Part shown: positions 1 through 10,315 of the stretch, piece after piece
Position numbering within the stretch: position 1 is the stretch's first letter
Layout of the letters: each line of letters starts with the position of its first letter
Assembly (NCBI GenBank): GCA_032622095.1
Contig: CP136064.1
Location: forward strand, 193,595,948-193,659,947
Direction of reading: 5' to 3'
Length of the DNA: 64,000 bases
Source: Siphonodentalium dalli
Taxonomy: Eukaryota > Mollusca > Scaphopoda > Gadilida > Siphonodentaliidae
Notes under the pieces: generated by a model
Told to the model about the DNA's origin: nothing
Database searches by the model: none
The model's input: only the letters and a program-made list of their open reading frames with translations
Translations under genes and position numbers: made by a program

Positions 1-3000
1 GTCATGTTTAAAAATCTTATAAGTGTTACCTCTGCTAGAATTTTCTATATCAGATAACCAGATGGTTCGGAATTTACTATTTAAACTGCATTTGAAATAT
101 GGTGTTAATTTTTCTGGACATGACATATTCTCCATGTTCCACAGATGAATCTGTCCACAATCTGTTAGGATGTTCTTTATTTTTTCTATCCACTGAAATT
201 TCACTGAGAAGCGTCGCATACTTCCAGGGATAGTAAATACAAAAGTTTGCAAAATCTGTTCTGGTTCATATTCTTAATTTTCATCCAATATTTCACAACA
301 CGCAAGTTGATTGTGTATTCAATAGGCAGCCTACCGCTCTCGCCATATAACATATAATTGGGGGTAGACGACCTCAGATGGAGAACATGTCTTATAAATG
401 TTCTGTGTATAACTTCAAACATATCATTATTCCCTGATCCCCATACCTCGCAACAATACAGCATGATTGGCAACACTTGTGCGTCAAACAATTCAAAGTT
501 ATTTTTAATTGACAAGCAGTGTGTTCTCGATTTTGAAATAATGGAATACATTGCCTTTGTTGCTTTATTCAGCAAAGTCTTTTTTGCACACGAGTACGAC
601 CCTGATTTTGTATGAATAATTCCAAGATAGTTAAAGTTCTTGACTACTTCAATTTTCTGACCTTTGTATGTAAATGTCCTATTTTTAGGCAAGCTTCGTT
701 TAGAAATCAACAGTATTTTGGTTTTCTCAATGTTGACATTTAACTTCCACTTCTCGCAATACCTTTGAAAGCTACTAAGTGCTTTCTGCAAATGTAACGG
801 TGTTTCAGCCATAAGTACGGTGTCATCTGCGTATAAAATAATGAATAGTTTGACATATGTCTGCAAATGGGTTTCTATATCCCGTGATATTTTGGACAAA
901 CCTCGGAGACCGTCCGAGTTGAGAAAATCCTCAAGATCATTTAGGTAAAGTGAAAAAAGCAGGGGGTGATAGGTTTCCGCCTTGTCGTACTCCAGACAAA
1001 CATGGGAAACAATCGGATGTTGTATTACCCATACGAACTTTCGACTTAATGTTTGTGTACATGTTTCTAACAACCGCGAGTAGCTTTCCGTTTACGCTAT
1101 TACTCAGGAGTTTGTGCCATAGTCCTTTCCTCCATACCTTATCAAATGCTTTCTCGAAATCAATGAATGCGCAATAAATATCCCTATTAAGTGCCTTTGT
1201 AATTTCCGTTAACATATGTAAAACAAATATGTTATCTGTTGTTGAATAGCCTTTTCTAAAAACCCGCCTGGTTCTCACGGAGAACCTCATTTTCTTCAAT
1301 ATAAGAATACAATCTATTCGAAAGAATCTTTGTAAACAATTTGCCAAAGCAGCTCAAAAGAGTGATAGGTCTATAGTTTTTTGGATCTCCCTTGTTACCT
1401 TTCTTCTTATAGAGCGGAATGATAGTTCCAATTCCCCATATGTTTGGTACACAGCCTGATTCGAAAACTAAATTAAATGTTTTACAATATATGTCGATAA
1501 GGGTGTCAGAGGATGCCTTGATATATTCATTTTTAATTCCGTCATCGCCAGGGGACTTATTGTTTTTTAAACTCTTGATAGCTAACATGACTTCTTCTTT
1601 GTTTATTGGTCGATTTAGTTGGTCGTTTGTGTTACTTGTCTCAATGTTCATACATGTATCTAAGTCATCTGTGGTTGATTCAGAATTAAGTAATCGGAAA
1701 TATTCTTCAAATTTGTCTATGTCAACTGAGTTATTTGATACTATATCTCGCTTATTAAGTTTAGACCAGAATTTTCTTGAATTTTCTATTTTTAGTTTTG
1801 ATAATTCACGTGTGATATTCTCCATATGTATTGCTATTGCATTGTCCATTTCTCGTTTGTATCCCCTACTCATTTCAAGCATCAGTTGTCTTGAACTATT
1901 GTTTTGCTTTTGCTTGTGATATCTCTTGGATTTACGGTAATCTTTACGCGCTTTCCAGCATGCCGAATTAAACCATGGTTTGTTATTCCTTTTTCGTGCT
2001 TTCGGCTTACTACCTGGAGGTCCAAATGTGTCTTGTGACGATTTAAGAAGAACTTGTGTTATCCTGTCGACTATTTCATTTACTTCCCTGTTATTAGTTA
2101 TAGATGATGGACAACTGTTCAACACATATCGCAATTCTGATATCTCCACGGGGTCGAGATTCCAAATAAACTCGGTTGTTTTGGATGGATCCCATTTATA
2201 GTTATGACAGGTATCAGATTCGTCGTTAGTTAATTCAGTAGGTGCGTCTATATGTATTACTAATTCCGTTGAGATACTTTTATGCACGTCTGAAAATAAT
2301 TTGTTTGCTTCTCCGACTATAAAATCTACGGCCATGGGTAGTGCATTTAGTGAACAAAGCATGTAATCTACAACTGATGCGTCACGACATGTATACGACC
2401 CGATTTTACTATCTGTTCCCAATCTTCCATTCAATATTAACAAATCGTTATTATGACAAACACTCAGTAGTTTTTTTACCAAAACCATTCGCCGTGTTGT
2501 CCATGCTATGCCTTTCTAATGGTAAACCACAGTTCTCGAGCACCATCTCGGCAGTTACGGAGTTATCGTAAGTACCAAAATCATTGTCTTCATGGGGTAT
2601 ATAGTCTGGCCTTTGAGCCGTGCGAGCATTGAAATCGCCAGTTATGAAAATATTATCATACCGTTGTCTCATTTGTAAAATATCCGCGTCAATTTCATTA
2701 AAGGCTGAACTCGATGAATATTTGGTTCCTTCTGGTGGAATATAAACAGCTCCCAATATAATTTTAACTCCCCGATGCTGTATTTCTAACCAATGAATAA
2801 ACTGACAATTTGTATTCAGTGTTTGTGTCGATGTGACCAAATAAGATTTTACGCCAATGATGATTCCGCCAGATTTGACGCGGGAAAGTTTCGTGCGATT
2901 TTTCATGTGCAGGACAAAGCCTGGTAGAACAAGACTATCGCAATCGTCTGTCTTAGTCTCCGATAGGCAAATAATATCGTGATTATCACACATATTTTGG

Positions 3001-4518
3001 AATTCTGGATAAGCCAGTTTTATTCTAACCACACACATATTTAAACCTAGAATTCTAATGCCATGATTCGTTGTTATTCCAGTCGGGTCATTAATTTCAT
3101 TATTACTCACGTTAGGATTAGAGTTATCCCCAAGTTCATGCCTATCGGTGTCGGGATTATCGCTATCACTATTTAAAGTTTCAACGGACCGTCGGTATTC
3201 CTCATTTTCCGGATATAGTGTTCCGTAAGCTTCATGCAATACTTCCGAAAAGTATGTTCTGAATTGCCACTTGTGGGGGTCGACCTCGGTGTTTTCAGTA
3301 AAGTTATGATCACAATCACCATTATCATCATCATCATTATCATCGTCATAATAATAACCATCATCATCATCATCATCATCAACAACAACATCATCATCAT
3401 CATCATCATCATCTTCATCACCGTCATCGTCATCATCATCATCAGCATAATCAACACCATACTCACCATTATCTTTGTCGACATTCTGAAACGTACCATA
3501 AGTGCATCTAAGACAATTACATATAATATCACACAAAGAATGATGCTCATTGCTCATTTGGTCTTTATATATACTCTTAATCGGTTCATAATGCGGGTAG
3601 TTAATTATCCGCGGCCGTATAAGTTCATATTCATACTCGTCATGTTCATTAATAGTGTTGGTATCTCTTTTAAATTTTTTCGCATTCCAAGTTGAATTGT
3701 AATTAATTACCAGAACGAAGTAATTCTGTACAAGTATGTTTACCAACACGTTTAGTATAATTACCATTATCAAAATCACCCATTCCAAAATTAGAAGCAC
3801 CCATAACATGACCAAAACCCTTAATATTTATATCGCACTCATGAACCCATGAATTTTTGCATTCTGTAGGAATTTTGTTACAATGATTATGGATGACGCA
3901 ACACCTCTCTTCAGTGAATGTGTTGTCACTTGCGTGACCATCGACATAATTGGTAGCCTTATTATCACTCAAAACATCGCGACCATGTTTCCACAAAGGT
4001 GCAAAATATATGTCAGTTTCCAAATTTAACTGGTTTACATTGGGAACGTCACAATATAATATGTTAGGTCTATGAACGAACTCAGACATGCAATTAGCTC
4101 CGCTAGTCTTCTCGTAATTCATATCATTTTCAAACGCTAACAGGTACGAATGTGACACTACTCGAAAATCAATGTTATCTTGATCCAAAGCAATAATCTC
4201 ACTCCTTTCGGTTTTCGCGTTAGACAGACACGTGTGAGTACATGACTGTTGGATGTCTGTATTAACAGACACAGTTAACTCGTGTGAATAATCTTGAATG
4301 TTATTGTCACTCCCGTTAAGCGACTGACTTGATTGGGCGACAGTTAATCCACATGTTTCATCGTTAATGTGATCATTATAACTTATGTTCATAACCTGTG
4401 CTACACTAGTATTCAAATGCATTTTCCCGTTAGTAGCGTGCACCGTGCACTCACCAGTTTGTATTTCAGAATAATTACCATTCAAAGTCTGCGCATGTGT
4501 TGCATTGAGGTCGTTCAT
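1..4518 (-). pseudogene. LINE ORF2: endonuclease and reverse transcriptase
   Basis: ORF2 starts at an ATG (MNDLNATHAQ) 36 bases after the ORF1 stop. The first 270 residues match nothing I know. After a frame change near 3710 comes an acidic tract, then the endonuclease: GLNMCV, CLSETKTDD, ITGDFNAR and SVVDYML are the recognisable metal/DNA-binding blocks. The RT follows with YRPITLLS, FIDFEKAFDKVW, GVRQGGNLSP and LYADDTVLMAE, so the catalytic Asp pair is intact. Frame breaks occur at A7 (minus strand, about 2468-2474), T5 (1258-1262) and C5 (962-966); in each, removing one base of the run restores the frame. Another lies near 205-270, and the thumb/C-terminal part continues in the new frame to position 1. 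Cytosolic ribonucleoprotein, target-primed reverse transcription at chromosomal nicks is the family role. Confidence 0.85.
3305..3452. repeat. (ATC)n microsatellite inside LINE ORF2
   Basis: Interrupted TCA/ATC trinucleotide array. On the minus strand it is translated as an aspartate-rich run interrupted by V, Y and N, located between the ORF2 N-terminal region and the endonuclease. It stays in frame over its whole length. Confidence 0.9.
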
Positions 4519-4554
4519 AGCCCTATTTGGTATGATATGTGAAATACAATTACT

Positions 4555-6131
4555 TCATTTTTCAAATCTACCCGATTTGTTTTCGGGTGAAGTTGGTGTG
4601 AAGTTTTGAAATCTCTTGCGAGTGTTAAGTTGTTCAATGTCACTCTCCGGGTCGAGAACAATAGCTGTTTCAGCTAGTTTTTCGGACAGTTTCTCTGCTC
4701 CTTTCGGGCTGAGGTGTACCCCTGATGAGTCGTCATCTTTGAAGAGCCACCTTACCAGATTACCGTCCTTTATGAAAAGTCGGTCATTGTCTACAAATGA
4801 AAAACCATCACATGAATTGCAGTGGGTTGTTACGTAATTGTTCACTAAGTTTGCTGCAGCATTATGTGGTTGCTGTTTACCGCCTGGCAGTTTCCTTGGT
4901 GGTATACTACATATATTTATACTAGCATTGGGGAAGCTATCTCGCAACCGTTTCTCTGCGTTGTTGAACCAGAATATAACTTGGTTGAAACAGTCTTCCG
5001 GTTTATTATCATGCTTGGTGTTCCTAGATATATCATTGGTTCCCAGATGAACAGTTAGGGATTTCACATTCACCGGATCAATCTGTGGTATTCGTATGGC
5101 TTTATCAATCAGTTTATCCACATCCTCATAGGTTGCGCCCGGTGTGAACAGAATTCTCATGTTTGGTTTGTCGACCTTTGCGTGTCTAAGATTGCTCGCG
5201 CCAATCACGACCGAGTCAATCACAGGCGGTGTTAATTTACCTTTTATACCAGAACTCGATTGATGCTCACGCTCGCTTTGTACCGGTGGCCGCTCAACGC
5301 CGGTTTGTTGACGTGTTGGCCCGTGAGAATGAGTGTCACTCCCTGTGGCGGTGGGCGTCTTCTGATCTGTTGAGTGGTCATCTCCCGTGACCTGATTGGA
5401 GTTACGCTCGTTGTAGTAAGAGGTGTAATTATTTGGGTCAGACATGTGCTTTGGGCACGTGACCTCCCGGTGTCCTGTTAAGAAGCATCTTCGGCATGTG
5501 ATTGGATTAGAACACGACCTTACGTTGTGTTGTTTACTAAAACATCTTGAGCACATGGAGTCGTCATATTGTGGGCGTGGCTTTGATGGACACGAGTCAC
5601 CCTAGTAATGTTGATTATCACAGTGGTCGCAAGGCATCTTAGTTTTATAGACTGTATTCTCACGTCGTAACCGTCGATCTGTATATACCGCGGGATATCC
5701 ACACAGCTAGTTATCCTAATTGTTCTATTCCCATGTTCTACATAGTCAGCTTGCTCCCTCATTCTAACTCTTCTGTAGGATTCCGGGCCTACATCTCCAT
5801 ATAGGGACATTGCACCTATAAATAGCTTATCGTCTACTTCAATGGGTGTGTCCATAACAGTGACATAAGTGGCCATATTTTCAACATCACTTGGTTTAAC
5901 AAACCTCCTCCCAAGGTAGAAACCAAATTCCAACAACTGTTCTTTCACATCAGAATGGTCTAAAGTTATGTTACAAACCTTCTCTGTTATTTGTATTCCT
6001 CTGATCGCTTTTGGTTCGATTGCGTCTCGGAGTCCGTTGAATACATTGAATCGACCGCCCCGTTCGCGCGTAAAACTTACAGTTAAATTTCTTGGAGTTG
6101 GCGGCATCTTCGTTCCGATCAGTTGGTTCAA
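4555..6131 (-). pseudogene. LINE ORF1: zinc knuckles plus SGNH hydrolase
   Basis: The first part (5520-6131, 203 residues from MNQLIGTK) is a region of unknown fold, as expected for a LINE nucleic-acid-binding ORF1. A frame change near 5640 and a TAG near 5605 separate it from the second part (4555-5556, 333 residues). That part opens with two CX2CX4HX4C zinc knuckles (C2,C5,H10,C15 and C21,C24,H29,C34), with a weaker knuckle-like motif upstream that contains the stop. After a low-complexity linker comes an SGNH/GDSL-type domain: GASN at residues 119-122 carries the candidate nucleophile Ser, LGTND at 171-175 is block III, and GVHLS near residue 281 supplies the candidate His. Esterase domains are known in ORF1 of some CR1-like LINEs; the knuckle plus esterase combination is what is seen here. 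Confidence 0.8.
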
Positions 6132-6240
6132 TATATGCTATGATGTATATGGAATCTTCTCCCTCTAATAGTTTACACGATCCGCTCGAAAAACATCGGT
6201 TTGGAAACAAAATACAATTAGTAAACACACATAATTTCAA

Positions 6241-6974
6241 AACACGGCCATCTTGATCCAGGGGAGGTAATCGGCTCTTGCAGGAGAACCGCCTTCGAGG
6301 AGGCGTTAGTAGTCCTATTACATTGATATATACATGTGGTCGTCTCGGTTGAACAGTGGGAGTTTTCGTGAGTTCGTAGATATTGATGGCTGAATTATAC
6401 TGAGGAGTTATTTACATAGTGTTATTTACATATTGTTTAGACAGTCCCGCTTAGCTAAGGTGCATTGTCTTCTTTGTTTGCTGTTAGGATGAGTAGACGT
6501 TGTCTGTGAAGTTTGTAGCATAATACCCTGTGAAGTTTGTAGCATAAGCCCCTGGATATGGTCTCCACACGTTTGGTAGTAGTGTTGAGTTTGAATTTTG
6601 TACACCAGGTACAAGTCCATTCCATACTGGGGACATAAGGTAACTCGTGTGGCAACAGGGGTGTTGCGACCAACATACACTAACAATAAACATACCTGTT
6701 GAATAGTGGTCTTTTCGAGAAGAATATAGCACCGACAAAATTGGACAAACTAGCCCAATATAAGTGAAGATGGCGAATGCGGTTTTTAACCCTTTATATA
6801 CTGGAGCAGCATTGATGAGTAGTTATCCCATTGGAAATGTTCATATAATAAGTTCTGAACATTTCCCTCAATATATTTGACTTTATTCTTAAATTTTATT
6901 ATTTGTCATTAATTATTTCATTCTGATATCATACACAAAATAAATATCAATAAATACTAGTAACTAGTATATTA
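6241..6974. other. No gene recognised; 5' flank of LINE
   Basis: No recognisable coding signal. A 19 bp sequence (TGTGAAGTTTGTAGCATAA) occurs twice in tandem at about 6506-6549. The segment may include the LINE 5' UTR or the far end of the pogo-like element, but I could not find terminal repeats. Confidence 0.4.
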
Positions 6975-8981
6975 CTAGTTATTGGTGTTTATGCCAGTTT
7001 CGATGTCAAGCAAATTGTCATCAACATCATGGTCGCTTAGCAGCGGTAGGAATGGATCTGTATGTACCGTATCCAGATGACATTGTCCCACAACGTTGCC
7101 CTCCTGATCGACGATGTTAGAGTTTAAAATCGGCAGTACCGGGATCGAATCTGCGGAAACCTGATGATGTGGATAGGATATTACCGACACAGGAACCGAA
7201 TCTATTACCGACACAGGAACCGAATCTGTGGAAACCTGGATAGAATCCGGACCGACCTGGACTTCCATATCTGTTTGCTGTGGGACAGAAGATTGCCAAA
7301 ATTCATGGTATATATATATTATGTTCGTGGATAATAAATATATATTGATTCAAATGTCCAACGAGAGAATAACGTGTAGAATTAGATCAGTGATGATATT
7401 AAAAAAAACAAGCATACTTGAAATTAAATTGGACTGGATTGTGTCATTCCGAAGATAACAAGTTAATATAGGTTGTTTGGTAAATACCATGCATTTAGGG
7501 TATATATAGTATATTTAGAATTTTCAGATATGTTAACTTATAGTTGTGTATTATCTATGGATTAATATACATGTATAGGTAGGCCTATATTGTATTTATT
7601 TTTCACCATTTAATTTCACATATGACATGTACCCATACTATTGTTGGCAATTGGCAGACATCAATTATTATGATTTGCGTCAATAAATCTTATCTTATAT
7701 ATCTTACAGGGTTTGACTCGCTGATTTTATCAACAACCCAATGTAGAGGATGCGAGTTCGGCCTACTGTCATCATTGGCGGTAGCTTCACGATCGAACAA
7801 ATCAGAAGGAGCAAATCCAACGGCAGCAACGGCTAGTGGATTCCAGTTACGAATCCCAGTGCTTTCAAACCCGGATACAATGTTGGATCGTGTGAAAGCT
7901 TGGTCGTAGGCTTTGTTTGCAAGCTTGGGAAGAGTTTCCTTAGACACCATTGCTGATATGGATGCTGCCATATATTCAGAGCATATGACATTGTACGCTC
8001 GCTTGAACGGCGCAAATACGGTATGGTCCAAAGGACACAAGTAATGTGTCGTATGTGGTGGAAATGTAAACACTTCAATGTCATTTGCGATGGCCTCTTC
8101 GAGCAACCCAAGGGTTTCGTGGGAACTGTGGCTGTCTAATATAAGCACTTGTGGCCGGGCCGGCCCACAATTCCTCAGAAATATTGTTCTAAACCAGAGA
8201 ATCCCCAGTTCATCATTCATGTGGGAATTCTCCTGAAAACCCCACAGGGCACCCGGGGGGCCTTCATGTGTATTGTACGACCGTAGCGATCGAGATGTCT
8301 TGCCCTTTACAATAATCAGGGGAGGCATTCGGTCTCCCCTGGTGTTGACGCAGGGAAGAAAAGTGATCCTGTCTCGACAGTTGGAGGTTCTACCAGGAAC
8401 CACCCTGGCACCTTTCCTGGCCACAACAGTCGTGGGCGTATGCTCTATGTTAATCCCGGTTTCGTCCATATTCAAGGTATTCTCTGGTGCTATATGTTGT
8501 TTGTTCAATACCGAATGTAGATCGTGGAAATACTTTCCCACCACAGCTGGGTTGAGACATCGCGATCGTGCTGAGCTTCTCTGGCTTTCTTAGAGAAAGA
8601 GATGGGTTCCGGCGTTTTAACCCATTCCACCTGTCCTTTCCCGGGACGCCGTTCGTGAATTTATTAGCAATTTGCAGAGATTTTACTAATGTGCCCGCTC
8701 TCGCCACCACTGTTTTCTTTGAGAGGCCGAATCCTTTATCGGATAACGACTGTACCTTCTCTACCATTTTCGCCTCTAACTCTCGTGGCATTATCGGTTG
8801 TTTTCCTGGGCGTGTTTCAGCGTCGAATCTTCCGCTTATTCTATCAGCTAAAGTTGCGCGAGGAACACTGTTTCTTTGCCGCTTTTCGAATGGAGAGGCC
8901 ACCACTCCGAACTGCCTCCACTGCATCCATCATGTTTTCGACAGGGTAAGTCGAATTGATCCCCTTTGAAAGCCGGGGCAT
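6975..8981 (-). pseudogene. Pogo/Tigger-like DDE transposase, two exons
   Basis: The start is the ATG at 8981 (MPRLSKGINS). An N-terminal HTH_psq-like region (ENMMDAVEAVRSGGLSIRK) is followed by a frame change near 8880, a CENP-B-like DNA-binding region, a second frame change near 8570, and a DDE_1 catalytic core. The core shows NMDETG, LILDSHSSH and CPLDHTVFAPFKR, i.e. a DD35D spacing counted between the last two Asp. Exon 1 ends at 7708 with a CT|GTAAGA donor; the acceptor TCCCACAG at 7278 opens exon 2 (7277-6975), which joins in phase 0 and encodes a repetitive DSVPVSVI-type acidic tail ending in a stop. The family (Tc1/mariner superfamily) cuts and pastes at TA. I could not identify its terminal inverted repeats. 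The first frame change is also present in the partial copy at 12378-12485, so it predates that duplication. Confidence 0.85.
7278..7707 (-). other. Intron of the pogo-like transposase
   Basis: Minus-strand donor GTAAGA at 7707 and acceptor preceded by a pyrimidine-rich CTTCTGTCCCACAG at 7278. Removing it keeps the reading frame (phase 0). The interval is AT-rich with no ORF of its own. Confidence 0.7.
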
Positions 8982-9039
8982 TTTACTGGGCAATGGTTAA
9001 GAAAAAACAATGTACCCACCTGTCATGGGAACCTGAGTG

Positions 9040-9170
9040 TTCTGAATGGGGGCACATAAGAACGGTGGTTTTCTAATTCAGAACGGTAGTGTTCTGTATC
9101 AGAACAACGATTGAGCGTTCTCTAATAAGTACTATATATATATATATACACACACAGTATATGGTGTTCT
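9040..9170. repeat. Cluster of GTTCTG/CAGAAC motifs
   Basis: In about 130 bp the motif appears repeatedly in both orientations (GTTCTGAATG, AGAACGG, CAGAACGG, GTTCTGTATC, CAGAACAAC, GTTCTCT, GTTCTGATC). It sits just upstream of the transposase start. Such clusters are typical of subterminal transposase-binding arrays, but that role is inferred. The same cluster is in the duplicate at about 12598-12730. Confidence 0.5.
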
Positions 9171-9267
9171 GATCACAGGGGCCCACATGCGTGTCAATAT
9201 ACATGTACCTATATATATATATAGGTATATGTATATTGACACGCATGTGGGCCCCTGTGGTTCTGAT
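9166..9267. mobile_element. 86 bp palindromic miniature element with 8 bp flanking repeat
   Basis: Positions 9174-9259 form a near-perfect palindrome starting CACAGGGGCCCACATGCG and ending with its complement, with a TA-rich centre and one mismatch. It is bounded on both sides by GTTCTGAT (9166-9173 and 9260-9267), consistent with an 8 bp target duplication as made by hAT elements. GTTCTG is also frequent in the surrounding 200 bp, so chance is possible. Confidence 0.6.
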
Positions 9268-9451
9268 AATGTGTCCCGGCCTTTTTGAGAGTGTGATATG
9301 AAATAAATCTACCTTCAATACAATCTTACCTGAACATGCTAGAATCATATGATTCATATGATAGACAGGTGGACATTTCTAGTCATGCACATTTGTTATA
9401 TAATTAGTTCATAAGTAGATGTACAAATAAGGATAGGATAGGATAGGATAT

Positions 9452-10315
9452 TTTTATTTACAATACACATATGAATAGTACAATAAATTAACATAAAACT
9501 AGAATAATTCAGTATATTGCTGGGGGGAACATAGCCCTGCCGGGCTGTCTTCCTGTTTCCCCCATAACAAATATCATTATACAAATAATTTATCAGATAG
9601 CGTGAATATTATTCATATTCATATCCACGTAGACGTACAGACTAATCGTATATATATAACAAATAATATAAGACAAAATGTTTAGGGCGTTATTTTTACA
9701 AAAGTGTTTATATGTTTGTAAGCCAGTCCAGACGAGTGATCACTATATCGCTTTATCTCCCCCCGGAAACGTTACGTTCTTGTCACATGTTCTAAAGTAT
9801 GAGAAGTTTCTGCATGTCTTAGTTTCAAACGAAGATTGAGAGAATAGTATTCAGATTATAGAGAAGTTCTCATGATGAAATCTCAGAACACAAGCTCATC
9901 ACGATGTCTCATCCGACTCAGAATTATTATTGCATACTCATTGATTCATAGGATTCTGGGGAGAGATTATGCAACTTTTATAGTAACAATAAAAATAAAT
10001 ATGAATTTATATGATTCGCCGGAAGGACTTTTTGTTGAGTGAGGTTTAAGGGAGAATGTTAACTAAATGTGATAATTATGTGTGTGTATACCATCATAGA
10101 TTGGAGGAGCAGACTCGGCATGAGTGTCCATTACTTCAAATATGCTTGTTCACCTTTAATGTGTCGATATTATGACTTGCTTTGTAGTCATCGTGGTATT
10201 GGTATTGTAACATTTGATATGATCGAGGACGCGGTGGTGGAAATAAAAATGGTAGAGTAGAACTATGATTGTGCTAAGTGTATACATGGTGTTTATTTTA
10301 AGATAAGTATTCGTA
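9452..10315 (-). other. 3' UTR of the truncated LINE
   Basis: AT-rich, no ORF. The stretch near 9520-9570 (GGGGGAACATAGCCCTGCCGG region) is related to the 3' UTR of the second copy near 45910-45950 (CAGTAAGACAGTCTAGCC). Confidence 0.7.

Larger units (their letters stand above)
1..6240 (-). mobile_element. Non-LTR retrotransposon (LINE), 3' end outside window
   Basis: Read on the minus strand, this is a two-ORF LINE: ORF1 (about 6131-4555) with zinc knuckles and an SGNH hydrolase, then ORF2 (4518 to beyond position 1) with an apurinic-type endonuclease and a reverse transcriptase with a YADD box. The order ORF1, endonuclease, RT is that of the jockey/CR1 group; I do not assign a clade. The 5' boundary is not sharp: coding similarity starts at 6131 and I see no target duplication, so 6240 is only an approximate limit. 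The 3' UTR and tail are cut off by the window edge. Several single-base frame breaks and one in-frame stop are present, otherwise the element is nearly full length. Confidence 0.85.
8819..9430. repeat. Direct duplication, copy 1, left flank of LINE insertion
   Basis: Runs from AGCGTCGAATC in the transposase 5' coding region to GTACAAATAA, immediately before the (GGATA)n end of the LINE. The same segment recurs at 12378-13075. Between the copies I see only a few substitutions (for example GGGGG/GGGAG and TTGAG/TTGGG near 9046 and 9110), a 4 bp change in a TA run and the enlarged palindrome. It behaves like a very long target-site duplication. Confidence 0.9.

Noticed and set aside
3234-3695. 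Poly-Ile plus-strand ORF and poly-Met minus-strand ORF
   Set aside because: Other frames of the (ATC)n repeat in LINE ORF2.
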